A DNA stretch of 64,000 nucleotides from Raineyella sp044508675 (lineage in GTDB: Bacteria > Actinomycetota > Actinomycetes > Propionibacteriales > Propionibacteriaceae), in contig JBIQHF010000001.1 of assembly GCA_044508675.1 (NCBI GenBank), positions 248,001 through 312,000 on the forward strand, given 5' to 3'. The stretch's first letter is position 1, and the number at the start of each line of letters is the position of its first letter. Both the position numbers and the translations under genes were made by a program. The notes under the pieces are model-generated. The model searched no databases, was not told where the DNA came from, and was given only the letters and a program-made list of their open reading frames with translations. This document shows positions 50,989 to 60,321 of this stretch, piece after piece.

Positions 50989-52205
50989 TGGTCGCGGGCG
51001 CAGCCAACCGGATCATCGCCCGGGGGTTCACCGGCACCTGGGCCGAGCTGGGCACGTACGACCTGCCGGCCGCGGCCGCGGTGTTCGTCCGGGACCACGC
51101 CGAGGCCGCCCGGGCCGTCTGGACCCACGCCACCACCGAGCGGGAGACCCTGGTCGCCTCGGCCACCCGAGCCGAGGACGACCTGGTCGCCGACCTGCAG
51201 GACAACGGCATCGCCATCGCCCGCGCCGAGGGCACCGAGGTGGCCGTGGTGCCCGCCGCCGTGGAGCGTCCCGCGCACCCGGGCCGGCTGTGGCTGCTGA
51301 CCTCCGGATCGACCGGCCGGCCCAAACGGGTCGCGCACACGCTGGCCTCGCTGACCACGGTGACCGGCGACCAGCCGGCCCGGACCTGGCTGTGCCCGTA
51401 CACCCCCGGCGCATACGCCTGGTGGCAGGTGGTCACCCTGGCGCTGGCCCACGAGGGCAACGACATCGTCTTCGTCGAGCCGGACCAGCTGGAGGACTGG
51501 CCGCAGCTGGCGCTGGCGCACGGCGTCACCGCCGCGTCCGGCACCCCGACGTTCTGGCGGCAGGCGATCCTGCGCTCCGGGGACACGATGGCGCAACTGC
51601 CGCTGGAACAGGTCACCCTGGGTGGCGAGCCGGTCGATCAGGGCGTGCTGGACCGGCTGCACCGGATCTACCCGCAGGCCCGGATCTCCTGGATCTACGC
51701 CTCCTCGGAGGCCGGCGCCTCGATCGCCGTGCACGACGGGCGGGCCGGCTTCCCCGAGCAGTGGCTGCACCGCCACACCGAGGGCCGGCCGAAGCTCAGC
51801 GTGGTCGACGACGAATTGGTGATCGGCTCCCCGTACCGGGCCGAGGGCATGGCCGACGACCTGCACACCGGTGACCGGGTCGAGATCCGCGACGGCCGGG
51901 TGCTGATCGTGGGCCGGCTGGCCTCCGACGAGATCAACGTGGGCGGCTCCAAGGCCTCGGCGTCGGCGGTCCGTACGGTCCTGCTGGACCATCCCGCGGT
52001 GGCCTGGGCCCAGGTGCGGGGCCGCCGGGCGCCGCTGGTCGGCCACATGGTCACCGCCGAGGTGGTGCTGGAGCAGGGCGCCACGGCGAGCACCGAGGAG
52101 CTGGCCGGCTGGTGCGCCGAGCGGCTGCCGGAGTACGCGGTGCCGCGCCGCTTGAAGATCCTCGACCAGATCCCGATCAAGGAGTCCCTGAAGTCCGATG
52201 TCTGA
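50988..52205 (+). CDS. acyl-AMP ligase (ANL superfamily)
   Basis: A 405-residue AMP-forming ligase, short for the family. The P-loop-like LLTSGSTGRPKRVAHT, YASSEAGAS, TGDRVEIRDGRVLIVGRLAS and DEINVGGSKASASAVRTVL are the expected core motifs. The C-terminal lysine region is IPIKESLKSDV. The N-terminal subdomain is reduced. Together with the carrier protein it should adenylate a carboxylic acid and load it on the carrier. The gene starts one base inside the carrier-protein stop, and its 3' end overlaps the reductase start by eight bases. The acid substrate cannot be told from sequence. Confidence 0.87.
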   Translation: MVAGAANRIIARGFTGTWAELGTYDLPAAAAVFVRDHAEAARAVWTHATTERETLVASATRAEDDLVADLQDNGIAIARAEGTEVAVVPAAVERPAHPGRLWLLTSGSTGRPKRVAHTLASLTTVTGDQPARTWLCPYTPGAYAWWQVVTLALAHEGNDIVFVEPDQLEDWPQLALAHGVTAASGTPTFWRQAILRSGDTMAQLPLEQVTLGGEPVDQGVLDRLHRIYPQARISWIYASSEAGASIAVHDGRAGFPEQWLHRHTEGRPKLSVVDDELVIGSPYRAEGMADDLHTGDRVEIRDGRVLIVGRLASDEINVGGSKASASAVRTVLLDHPAVAWAQVRGRRAPLVGHMVTAEVVLEQGATASTEELAGWCAERLPEYAVPRRLKILDQIPIKESLKSDV

Positions 52206-53010
52206 GTCCGAGAACCCGCAGAACGACAACCGGCCGAGCGTGGGCGGACAGGCCACCCCGACCAGCACCGCCACCGGCCCGGTCCCCCCGTCCGGCGTCG
52301 TGCTGGTCAGTGGCGGCTCCCGCGGCCTGGGCCTGGCCCTGGTGCAGATGGTGCTGGACGCCGGCGCGAAGGTCGCCACCTTCGCCCGGACGGTCACCCC
52401 GGAGCTGGCCCGGCTCGCCGAGGACGTCCCGGACCGTACGCACATCGCCTCGGTCGACATCACCGATGTCGAGGCGGTCACCGGGTTCGTCAAGGACGCC
52501 GCGGCGAAGCTGGGCCGGATCGACGGGCTGATCAACAACGCCGCCGTCGGCCAGGACTCGATGCACATGCAGACCTCGCCGGCCGACATCGCCCGGATCG
52601 TCGAGACCAACCTGACCGCCCCGCTGGTGCTGACCCGGGCGGTGCTGCGGAACATGATCCGCCGCAACGGGCGGGGCCGGATCGTGATGGTCACCTCGGT
52701 CGGTGCGCAGCGCGGCTACGCCGGGCTGACCACGTACGCCGCGACCAAGGGTGGCCTCGACTCGGCGATGCGGACGCTGGCCCGGGAGATGCACGGCCGG
52801 GTGCTGGTCAACTCGATCGCCCCGGGGTTCTTCGCCTCGGAGATGAGCTCGGTGCTGGGCTCCGAACAGCTCGGCGCGATCACCCGGCGCACCCCGTCGG
52901 GCCGGCTGGTGGAGCCGGAGAACATCGTGCCGGTCGCGCGGATGCTGATGTTCGAGGACACCAACCTGAACGGGCAGGTGCTCACCGTCGACGGGGGCAG
53001 CTCGATCTAG
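52198..53010 (+). CDS. short-chain dehydrogenase/reductase, FabG-like
   Basis: 270 residues. After a 33-residue Pro/Thr/Asn-rich N-terminal tail come the NAD(P)-binding VLVSGGSRGLGLALVQ, the LINNAAVGQDS loop, and the catalytic MVTSVGAQRGYAGLTTYAAT with Ser, Tyr and the following Lys. The end FEDTNLNGQVLTVDGGSSI is typical of 3-oxoacyl-ACP reductases. In this operon it probably reduces a 3-oxoacyl group on the neighbouring carrier to a 3-hydroxyacyl group. The 3' end overlaps the convergent YfhO-like gene by four bases. Confidence 0.9.
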   Translation: MSESENPQNDNRPSVGGQATPTSTATGPVPPSGVVLVSGGSRGLGLALVQMVLDAGAKVATFARTVTPELARLAEDVPDRTHIASVDITDVEAVTGFVKDAAAKLGRIDGLINNAAVGQDSMHMQTSPADIARIVETNLTAPLVLTRAVLRNMIRRNGRGRIVMVTSVGAQRGYAGLTTYAATKGGLDSAMRTLAREMHGRVLVNSIAPGFFASEMSSVLGSEQLGAITRRTPSGRLVEPENIVPVARMLMFEDTNLNGQVLTVDGGSSI

Positions 53011-55451
53011 TCGTCGTTCTGGCCCCGGCGGCGCAGCACGACCAGACCGGCGGCGAGCAGCAGCGACAGCCCGGCCGCCGCCAGGCCCGGGACCAGGCCG
53101 GGGGTGGTGTAACGGCAGGAGAGGTGCTCGGCCCCCGACACCGGCAGGCTGAGCATGCCCTGGCGAGGCACGATCGGGGCAGGCGCCCCGTCGACCCGGC
53201 AGGTCCAGCCGTCGTGGGCGGTGGTAGAGACGATCACCTCGCCGGAGACGGGCCGGTCCCAGGTCGCCTCCAGGCGGCGACCCTGCACCTCGACCTGCGG
53301 GGCACCCTGTCCGGCGGCGGCCACCAGGGTCGCGGCGCGGACCGCGTCGTAGCAGGCGAACGATGCCGGGTCGAGCTCCCGGTCGGGCTGCTGCGCCGTC
53401 CAGACCAGGTCGAAGCCACCGTCGGCGTCGATCGCCAGGGCCTGCGGGGCGAGCACCTGGTCGGGCAGCGGCTCGCCCAGGGCCGGCCCCTCGACCTGCA
53501 GCACCGCCCCGACCGGGCAGCTGCCGGCCAGCCGGACCTGTTCGCCCGCCGCGAGCACGGTGCCCGGTTCGGGACCCATGGTCCACACGGGCGGCGAGTA
53601 GACCGACTCGTCGTACAGGGCGTCCCGGTGGGCGAACACCGGGGCCACCCCGACGGCCGGGGCATGGGCCGGCGGTGCGACCCGGACCAGCGGATAGGCC
53701 TCGTACGTCGCCAGCTCCGCCCCGTCGGGACCGGAGTGGATCAGGCGGCCCGACACCGACAGCAGCGGATACAGCGTCGGGTCCTTGTCGACGTCGCCGA
53801 TCAGCCGCCCGTTCATCCGCGACGGCACGCCCAGGTCGATGAACGCCTGCGCCGAGTCGGCGCTGAAGGTCGAGGAGTAGTAGCGCGGACCGGGCTCGCC
53901 GAGCAGGCCCGACTGGTTCCCGTACACGAAGATCGCGGCGTCCAGCCGGTAGGGCGGCCACCCGTTCCCGTCCGCGCGGTGCTGCTCGACCAGGGCCAGG
54001 TCGCGTTCGGCGTGGGCGGCCCAGGAGCCCTGGGGCGTACGGGCGGCGGAGCGCAGTTGCTCGACCACCACCGCGTTGAGGCCCGACTCGAGCACCAGCA
54101 GCACGGCCAGCAGTCCCGTGACCACCCGGTGCAGGCCCGGGCGCCAGGTCACCACAGCGACCAGGGCGACGGTGGCCAGCACCATCACCATGGTCACCTC
54201 GGTCGACCAGGCGTGGTGGGGCCCGCGGCGGCCGACGACGATCAGCACCAGCAGGATGGCCAGGACAGCGGCACCGCCGATCGCGGCGGCCGATCCGGCG
54301 AAGGGCCGGCGCAGCCGCAGCAGGAACCGCCAGGCCAGCACGATCAGGAGCGCGCTGACCACGAATGCGTTGCGGAAGTAGGACCCGTGCGGTTCGGTGA
54401 AGCCGTACCACAGCGGCCGGGTGACCTGCCAGGCCATCGTCGCGACCATCACCACCAGGGCCGTCCCGAAAGCCACGCGCTCGCGCACCGGGACCTGGCG
54501 GTGGGCGAAGAACGCCGCGGCCGCCACCAGGGCCACCGTGCCGACCCCGAGTCCGGGAGAGTAGTCGAGCAGCTCGGTCAGGCTGAACAGCCGGGAGAGG
54601 TAGCTCGACAGCGGGACGTTCGCCGGCCCGTACGTGAGGTCGAGCGGCGGCGACTTCAGCCCGGCCAGCACCCCCGGCAGCACCACCGGCAGGCTGATCC
54701 CGACGCCCAGGGCGCCACGAACGGCGAACCGGCCCAGCTGGAGGGCCAGGGCGCGGGCCGGCCGCCGGTCGACCAGTGCCATCACCACGGTGAGGAACAC
54801 CGCGCCGACCGCGGCCATCACCGCGCTGTAGAAGTTCGCCCAGAAGAACAGGGCCACCAGTCCGATGCTGGGCACCAGGTGGCGTCCGGTGCGGCACCAG
54901 TGCCCGACCAGGGCGAACAGCGGCAGGGCCGCGACGCCGTCGAGCCACATCGGGTTGAACAGGCCCTCCTCCAGCACGAAGCCGCTGGTGGCGTACGCGG
55001 TGCCGAGCACGGCAGCCAGCAGCGGATGGCCCGCCCCGTGGGCGATCCGCAGGTAGACGACCATCGCCGCCGCCACGACGGCGACCTTCACCAAGACGAT
55101 CACGAACAGCCCGAGCTCCACCCGCTCGAGCGGGAAGAACCCGATCAGCAGGCTCCACGGCCCGCCCAGGTAGGCGGCGTAGTCGGGCAGGAACGGCTGG
55201 CCCAGGCCGACGATCCAGTTGAACTGCCAGCCGATCGCCGGGTTGCCGTGCAGCAGCTCGCGCAACATCGCGTGGAACGGGAGGAACTGGGCGAAGTAGT
55301 CGTCGAAGTTCCGCGAGACGTCCCCGAACGGGTACTCGTGCAGCACCGCAGGCTGCACCAGCACGACGGCCACCGCCAGGAGTGCCCCGAGCGCGGCGGC
55401 TCCCGGGGTGCCGTGAACGGCGCCGCGCAACCTTCCGGCACGTACCTCCAC
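53007..55451 (-). CDS. YfhO-like GT-C glycosyltransferase, copy 1
   Basis: An 814-residue membrane protein with about 12-14 hydrophobic segments. The early loop HEYPFGDVSRNFDDYFAQFLPF holds acidic residues in the place expected of the GT-C catalytic site. A large extracytoplasmic C-terminal region (about 470-790, with QVLAPQALAIDADGGFDLVW) is followed by a last membrane helix and an RRRGQNDD tail. YfhO proteins add a sugar from undecaprenyl-phosphate to teichoic acid in Bacillus and relatives. The GTG start lies one base after the stop of the PIG-L gene, so the two are coupled. Confidence 0.82.
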   Translation of the reverse strand: MEVRAGRLRGAVHGTPGAAALGALLAVAVVLVQPAVLHEYPFGDVSRNFDDYFAQFLPFHAMLRELLHGNPAIGWQFNWIVGLGQPFLPDYAAYLGGPWSLLIGFFPLERVELGLFVIVLVKVAVVAAAMVVYLRIAHGAGHPLLAAVLGTAYATSGFVLEEGLFNPMWLDGVAALPLFALVGHWCRTGRHLVPSIGLVALFFWANFYSAVMAAVGAVFLTVVMALVDRRPARALALQLGRFAVRGALGVGISLPVVLPGVLAGLKSPPLDLTYGPANVPLSSYLSRLFSLTELLDYSPGLGVGTVALVAAAAFFAHRQVPVRERVAFGTALVVMVATMAWQVTRPLWYGFTEPHGSYFRNAFVVSALLIVLAWRFLLRLRRPFAGSAAAIGGAAVLAILLVLIVVGRRGPHHAWSTEVTMVMVLATVALVAVVTWRPGLHRVVTGLLAVLLVLESGLNAVVVEQLRSAARTPQGSWAAHAERDLALVEQHRADGNGWPPYRLDAAIFVYGNQSGLLGEPGPRYYSSTFSADSAQAFIDLGVPSRMNGRLIGDVDKDPTLYPLLSVSGRLIHSGPDGAELATYEAYPLVRVAPPAHAPAVGVAPVFAHRDALYDESVYSPPVWTMGPEPGTVLAAGEQVRLAGSCPVGAVLQVEGPALGEPLPDQVLAPQALAIDADGGFDLVWTAQQPDRELDPASFACYDAVRAATLVAAAGQGAPQVEVQGRRLEATWDRPVSGEVIVSTTAHDGWTCRVDGAPAPIVPRQGMLSLPVSGAEHLSCRYTTPGLVPGLAAAGLSLLLAAGLVVLRRRGQNDD

Positions 55452-55452
55452 G

Positions 55453-56658
55453 CTAGCGCTGCACCGTCACCTTCGTGGTGGCGGTGGCCTCGGTGGTGCC
55501 GTCCGACACGGTCAGGGTGAAGGCGTACGTCCCGGGCCGGTCCGGCACGAACGAGGGCCGGGCGGTGGTCGGGTCGGCCAGGGCCACCTCCGGCCCGCGG
55601 GTCTGCTCCCAGGCGTACGCCAGGTCGGCGGTGCCGAGGCGGGACAGTGACCCGTCGAGCGTCACCGGCTGCCCCACGGAGGCGGCCCGGCCCGGCCCGG
55701 CATCGGCGAGCGGGCCGGAGGCCGAAGCCCCGACCCGGTACTGGCGGAAGAGGTAGGGGTCGTGCTGCAGCGGCTTGTCGGGCAGCGCCTCGGCCTGGTA
55801 GGCGTCGTACACCTCCGTCTTGACCCGCAACGGCGTGCCGTCGAGGTTCTGCGGCAGGTGGTTGGTGGTGTAGCCCAGGTAGCCGACGATGCCGTGGCCA
55901 TGGCTGGCGTAGCGGCTGGCGTCCTGGGCTAGCAGCCCGACGGCGTGGTGGTCGAAGTGGTCGTTGTCGGAGCCCATCGCATGCACGTAGTCGAGGGTGC
56001 GGATCTGGTCCGGCCGGGCGTCGTTGATCAGGTCCAGCAGGGCGTTGCGCAGCTCCACCGCGGTGTAGTCGGCCGACCCGTCGATCGCGTCGATCCGGCT
56101 GATCTCCCCGTCCAGCAGCTTGGGGATGCTCTGGAAGCCGTAACGGTTGCTGCCGGTGCCCAGCCGGTAGCCGTCGGGCAGGCGCAGGAACGCCAGCGAG
56201 ACCGACGGGTCGGGGTCCAGCACCCGGACCCGGATCGGGTTGTCGCCACTGGTGAAGGTCTCGGTCCGCCAGTCGTCGTCGACGCCGAGGGCGTACGCGT
56301 AGGCGGCCTCGATCCCCCGCTCGCGGGGCTCCCAGTAGTCCGGGCCGCCACCGGCGTCGCCGGCGGTGACGTACACGCTGCGGTGGCACTTGCCCGGCCG
56401 CAGGTCGTCCTGCAGGTCGGGGCTCTGGAAGTACAGGTCGTCGTCGGGGTGGGCCACCACCGACATCGTGCCGCCGGTGCACTGGCTGCCACCGCTGGTG
56501 GGGGCGGCTGTCCGGCTCGGGCCGGCGCCCGCGGCCGTGCCGAGGCCCAGGAGGGGGAGCAGCAGGCCGATCACCGCTGTGGCGGCGGCGAGTCGTGGGC
56601 GTACGCTTCCTCGGTTCGGGCCACTGACGCTCCGGTGATTATGATGCACGGGCTCCAT
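55453..56658 (-). CDS. secreted PIG-L family deacetylase with Ig/PKD-like C-terminus
   Basis: 401 residues. An N-terminal signal peptide (LAAATAVIGLLLPLLGLGTAAG) precedes a PIG-L/LmbE zinc deacetylase domain: VVAHPDDDLYFQSPD supplies the His-Pro-Asp-Asp ligand set and DNDHFDHHAVG the third ligand. The C-terminal 110 residues form a PKD/Ig-like beta domain (VTLDGSLSRLGTADLAYAWE, YAFTLTVSDGTTEATATT). The protein should act outside the cell, probably N-deacetylating an N-acetyl sugar of the surface glycan. The start at 56658 is the last ATG before the signal peptide. Confidence 0.87.
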   Translation of the reverse strand: MEPVHHNHRSVSGPNRGSVRPRLAAATAVIGLLLPLLGLGTAAGAGPSRTAAPTSGGSQCTGGTMSVVAHPDDDLYFQSPDLQDDLRPGKCHRSVYVTAGDAGGGPDYWEPRERGIEAAYAYALGVDDDWRTETFTSGDNPIRVRVLDPDPSVSLAFLRLPDGYRLGTGSNRYGFQSIPKLLDGEISRIDAIDGSADYTAVELRNALLDLINDARPDQIRTLDYVHAMGSDNDHFDHHAVGLLAQDASRYASHGHGIVGYLGYTTNHLPQNLDGTPLRVKTEVYDAYQAEALPDKPLQHDPYLFRQYRVGASASGPLADAGPGRAASVGQPVTLDGSLSRLGTADLAYAWEQTRGPEVALADPTTARPSFVPDRPGTYAFTLTVSDGTTEATATTKVTVQR

Positions 56659-56734
56659 GGAATCACGATCGGGGGGCGATCCTCGAACCGCCCGCCGTCC
56701 TCGCACCATCCCGTACCACCCGAGATAGGCCATC

Positions 56735-57373
56735 ATGTCGTCACAGCACCAAGGGGTTCCCCGCGGGCGCAGGTCCCTGCTCATCACCGTCGTGGGCCTG
56801 GCAGTCGTCGCGCTCGTCGGCGCGGGGATCTGGTTCCTCTCCGGACGGGTCTCCCCGAACAGTGCACCGGCCCCGACCAGCACCGTGACCGTCGCCCCAC
56901 CCACCGCCGACCCCACCGCGGCGCCGCCGACCATGCCGATCCGGCCGGCCACCGACCAGCGGACCATGCCGGCCGAGGGCCCGGTGCCGACCGACCCGGA
57001 GGCCGTGGTGACCCGGACGGTGCCCGGCTACCAGACCGGCCCCGCCACCGATGCCGCCGGGCCACTGGCCGAGAGCGCCCTGGCGGCCCGCACCGCCACG
57101 TACTCCCGGGCGGACCGGCCGGTGGAGGTGACCGCCACGCAGTGGGCGAGCCCGGCCGAGGCAGCCGCGTACGCCGAACAGTTGCGTACGGCCGCCGCCC
57201 AGCAGGCACCGCTGCTGCGGACCGGCGGCTTCGGGGCGAACGGTGAGGGCACGTTCTGGCACTACGAGCAGGCCGAGGCGACCACGATCGTGTGGCAGCG
57301 CGGGGACATGTCCGGCACCCTGGTCGGCAACATGTGGGTCGTCACCGACCTGCTGCTGCAGCTGATGAATTGA
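56735..57373 (+). CDS. membrane-anchored protein of unknown function
   Basis: 212 residues. A short basic N-terminus and a single membrane segment (LLITVVGLAVVALVGAGIWFL) are followed by a Pro/Thr/Ala-rich linker (about 45-85). A compact outer domain follows (about 90-212), with ESALAARTATYSRADRPVEV, EAAAYAEQLRTAAAQQ, GTFWHYEQAEATTIVWQRGD and NMWVVTDLLLQLM. I do not recognise the domain. It is divergent from the PIG-L gene and precedes the second YfhO-like gene by 35 bases, so it may assist that machinery. Confidence 0.75.
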   Translation: MSSQHQGVPRGRRSLLITVVGLAVVALVGAGIWFLSGRVSPNSAPAPTSTVTVAPPTADPTAAPPTMPIRPATDQRTMPAEGPVPTDPEAVVTRTVPGYQTGPATDAAGPLAESALAARTATYSRADRPVEVTATQWASPAEAAAYAEQLRTAAAQQAPLLRTGGFGANGEGTFWHYEQAEATTIVWQRGDMSGTLVGNMWVVTDLLLQLMN

Positions 57374-57408
57374 TCACCGGTGAACCGGCAGACCGCTCGG
57401 CCCCTAGC

Positions 57409-59967
57409 ATGACCACCATGTCCTCCGGCCGAGACCTGACCGAGCCCGGCAGCGGGCCGGTCCGCGACCTGGCGGTGCTGCCACCTGCGCCGTCGTCGCC
57501 TGAGCAGTCGTCGCCTGAGCAGTCGTCGCCCGCGGATCGCCCCGCGCGGTCCGGCCGTCGGTCGACCCTGCTCGCCGGGGCGGTCGCGGCGGCCGTGGCG
57601 ATGGTCGCGCACGTGGCCGGCATGTGGCGGGCGGACATCTACCCGTTCGGGCCCCGGCCGTGGGCGGTCAACGACGCCTACAACCAGTTGCTGCCGCACA
57701 AGGCGTACCTGCGCGACCTGCTGCAGCACCCGGGCTCGGCGGACTCCCTGCTGTTCACCTGGCGCAGCGCGTTCGGCGTGCCCTATCTGGGGGACCTGTC
57801 GACGTACGGCGCCAGCCCCTTCAACCTGCTGCTGGTGTTCGTGCCCGGCCCGCACCTGACCCTCGGGGTGCAGGTCATCTCGCTGCTGCAGATCGGCACG
57901 GCGGCCGCGATGATGGCCGCGGTGCTGCTGTCGATGCACCGCTCGGTGCCGTGGGGTTTCGCGGCCGCGCTGGGCGCGGCGTACGCCGGCTGTGGCTGGG
58001 TGACCGGCGACGCGATCGTCGTCCTGTCCTGGCTGGACGGTCTGGTGGCGTTCCCGGTGCTGCTCTGGGCGGCGCTGCAGCTGGCCGGCCGGCGGCGGAT
58101 CGTCGCCCCGGTGCTGCTGGTGGCGGTGTCCTGGGTCGCGAACTACTACACCGCGATGATGGCCACCCTCGCCGTCGGGCTGGTCCTGGTCACCCTGCTC
58201 GTCGTCGACTGGCGCGGGTGGCGGGCGGGCCTGGCCGGCCTGGGCCGGGTGGTCGGCGGTTTCGCACTCGGCATCGCCGCCACCTCGTGGCTGGTCCTGC
58301 CGACCCTGGCCGCAGTCGCCGGGGCGACCCCGGGTCCGGAGGCCAGCCTGTACCAGACCGGCTGGCAGACGATGCTGGCCCGGTTCTTCCCCGGCAATTG
58401 GACGATCGGCTCGGCCGGGCTGTTCGTCGGGCTGGGCACCCTGGTGCTGGTCGGGGCGATCGCATTCAGCCGGCGGCTGGCAGTGCGGACCCGGGTGGCG
58501 CTACCGGCCCTGGTGGTCGGCGCGGTGGTCAGCATGCAGGTGCCGCTCACCCAGCTGGCCTGGCACGCGTTCGCCGTCCCGAACGGCAGCGCCTACCGGG
58601 AGGCGTTCGCGATCGCCGGGATCGTCGTCGTGGCCGCCTGGGTCGGGCTGGCCCGGGGCCTGCACGGCCGTGGCCCGCTGCTCGGCGGGGTCGCCCTCGT
58701 GGTGGCGCTCGCCGTGGCGGTGCTGCCCGAACTGGACGCTCGTACGCTCCTGGCCGGCGGCGCCGGCCTCGCCGCGCTGGCGGTCGCGATCGTGCTGGGC
58801 CGCGAACGGGTGCTGGCCGGGGTGCTGCTGGTGACGATCCTGGCCGAGAGTGCGGTCACCAGCGCGGTGATCTACCACGAGAAGGCCCGCTACCACGGTG
58901 CACCGACCTCGTTGGGTGCCTCCGCGTACGCCGCCCGGCTGGCCGCGGTCCCGGATGTGCCCGAGGGCGAGCGGACCCGGGTGGACTACAGCTCCGACAA
59001 TGACCCGCTCCTGCTGGGCTACAACGGCATCGAGTACTACTCGAGCACGATCCCGGCGGTCACCTCGGACGCCTTCGCGGGCCTCGGCCTCACCTCGTGG
59101 CGCCGTCGGGTCGGCATCAGTGCGTACGATCCGGTGGGCCTGGCCCTGCTGGGCATCCACCTGCGGGCCGATGACCGGGTGATCGCCCTGGCCACCGTGC
59201 TTCCTCCGGTCGAGCCCGGGTCTGTCGACCCGCCGGGCGGAACCGTGTGGGACAACCGGAACCTGCTGGCCGGTGTCCCGCTCTACTCGATCCCCCCGAT
59301 CACCGTCACCGACGCGGCCGGCACCACCACGACGGACGAGCCGCTGTCCTCGGCGACCCCCGCCACGGCGACCGTACGGACCACCTGCGAGCCGGGCCGG
59401 ACACTGTCGGTCATCACCCACCCCAATGACCAGAAGGTCCGCGGCACCCTGGACTGGAACGGCACCAGCTTCCCGTGGGTGACCGCCCAGGTGCACACCC
59501 TCGGCACGGTGCCGGCGGACGGGAACGTGGAGTTCACCGTCACCGGGGACCAGCTCGACATCCGCCCCGGCGATGTCGGCTGCCTGGACCTGGCAGCACT
59601 GCCGGGGGTGGTGGAGGCCTCCCGGGCCCAGGGCGCGGAGGTGACGTTCGGCAAGCAGCGGCTGGCGGTGCACTGGAACGCCCCGCAGAACGGTGAGGCC
59701 GTCCTGCTGGTCACGCCGGTGCCCGGCTGGGGCTGCCGGGTGGACGGGCAGCCGGTGGAGCCGACGAGCCGGGCAGGGATGATGAGCGTGCCGGTCGCCG
59801 GCGCCACCGACCTGGCCTGCACCTACCGCACGCCGGGCCTGGCGGCCGGGACCGCTGTCTCGCTCGCGGCGCTGGCCGTCACCGCTCTGCTGGGGCTGCG
59901 ACGACGTCGGCAGGCTGCTGCTCCGGCTTCCGACCGACCAGCAGCAGCTTCGCGAGCAGATAGCTGA
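57409..59967 (+). CDS. YfhO-like GT-C glycosyltransferase, copy 2
   Basis: An 852-residue membrane protein. The cytoplasmic N-terminus carries three SSPEQ-type repeats encoded by a 15-base DNA repeat. About 12 membrane segments follow, and the first outer loop DIYPFGPRPWAVNDAYNQLL has the acidic site typical of the family. The C-terminal half is an extracytoplasmic beta-rich region ending in a membrane helix and a basic tail. Its overall layout matches YfhO copy 1 at 53007-55451. Its 3' end overlaps the convergent GtrA gene by 89 bases. The ATG at 57409 is chosen, and a second ATG three codons later is possible. Confidence 0.82.
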   Translation: MTTMSSGRDLTEPGSGPVRDLAVLPPAPSSPEQSSPEQSSPADRPARSGRRSTLLAGAVAAAVAMVAHVAGMWRADIYPFGPRPWAVNDAYNQLLPHKAYLRDLLQHPGSADSLLFTWRSAFGVPYLGDLSTYGASPFNLLLVFVPGPHLTLGVQVISLLQIGTAAAMMAAVLLSMHRSVPWGFAAALGAAYAGCGWVTGDAIVVLSWLDGLVAFPVLLWAALQLAGRRRIVAPVLLVAVSWVANYYTAMMATLAVGLVLVTLLVVDWRGWRAGLAGLGRVVGGFALGIAATSWLVLPTLAAVAGATPGPEASLYQTGWQTMLARFFPGNWTIGSAGLFVGLGTLVLVGAIAFSRRLAVRTRVALPALVVGAVVSMQVPLTQLAWHAFAVPNGSAYREAFAIAGIVVVAAWVGLARGLHGRGPLLGGVALVVALAVAVLPELDARTLLAGGAGLAALAVAIVLGRERVLAGVLLVTILAESAVTSAVIYHEKARYHGAPTSLGASAYAARLAAVPDVPEGERTRVDYSSDNDPLLLGYNGIEYYSSTIPAVTSDAFAGLGLTSWRRRVGISAYDPVGLALLGIHLRADDRVIALATVLPPVEPGSVDPPGGTVWDNRNLLAGVPLYSIPPITVTDAAGTTTTDEPLSSATPATATVRTTCEPGRTLSVITHPNDQKVRGTLDWNGTSFPWVTAQVHTLGTVPADGNVEFTVTGDQLDIRPGDVGCLDLAALPGVVEASRAQGAEVTFGKQRLAVHWNAPQNGEAVLLVTPVPGWGCRVDGQPVEPTSRAGMMSVPVAGATDLACTYRTPGLAAGTAVSLAALAVTALLGLRRRRQAAAPASDRPAAASRADS

Positions 59968-60310
59968 ACGGCACCGCGCACAGCCCGGCGACCAGCGGCG
60001 ACAGCTCCTTGCTGACGTGCAGCACCTCGACCAGCAGCACCACCCCGAAGGTGGTGAACAGCACGTTCGGCAGGCTGGACAGCGGATACAGCAGCAGCTT
60101 CAGCCAGGTGGGGCGCACCTTGTAGGTGAACCAGCAGTTCAGCAGGTAGGAGGCGACCACCGAGACGACCCAGCCGATCAGGTGGGCGGCCACGTACGGC
60201 ATGAAGCGGTAGAGCAGCAGGTAGACGCCGTAGTAGACGCCGGTGTTGACCACCCCGACCAGGCAGAACTTGATCAGGGGCCAGAACTTCAACCACAGGG
60301 AGTGCAGCAT
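59879..60310 (-). CDS. GtrA-family membrane protein, copy 1
   Basis: A 143-residue four-span membrane protein: FIKFCLVGVVNTGVYYGV-type first helix (read here as LIKFCLVGVVNTGVYYGV), a second helix ending SYLLNCWFTYKV, and two more helices. GtrA proteins help move polyprenyl-phosphate-linked sugars across the membrane for three-component glycosylation. The gene is 11 bases after the GT2 gene at 60322-61353, which should make that lipid-linked sugar. The C-terminal 89 bases overlap the YfhO copy 2 gene on the other strand. Confidence 0.9.
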   Translation of the reverse strand: MLHSLWLKFWPLIKFCLVGVVNTGVYYGVYLLLYRFMPYVAAHLIGWVVSVVASYLLNCWFTYKVRPTWLKLLLYPLSSLPNVLFTTFGVVLLVEVLHVSKELSPLVAGLCAVPFSYLLAKLLLVGRKPEQQPADVVAAPAER

Positions 60311-60321
60311 CGGGGGCGCCT

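Noticed and set aside
53124..55520. 798-residue plus-strand frame opposite YfhO copy 1
   Set aside because: Low-complexity Arg/Gln/His composition typical of an antisense frame in GC-rich DNA. The minus strand encodes a membrane protein of a known family.
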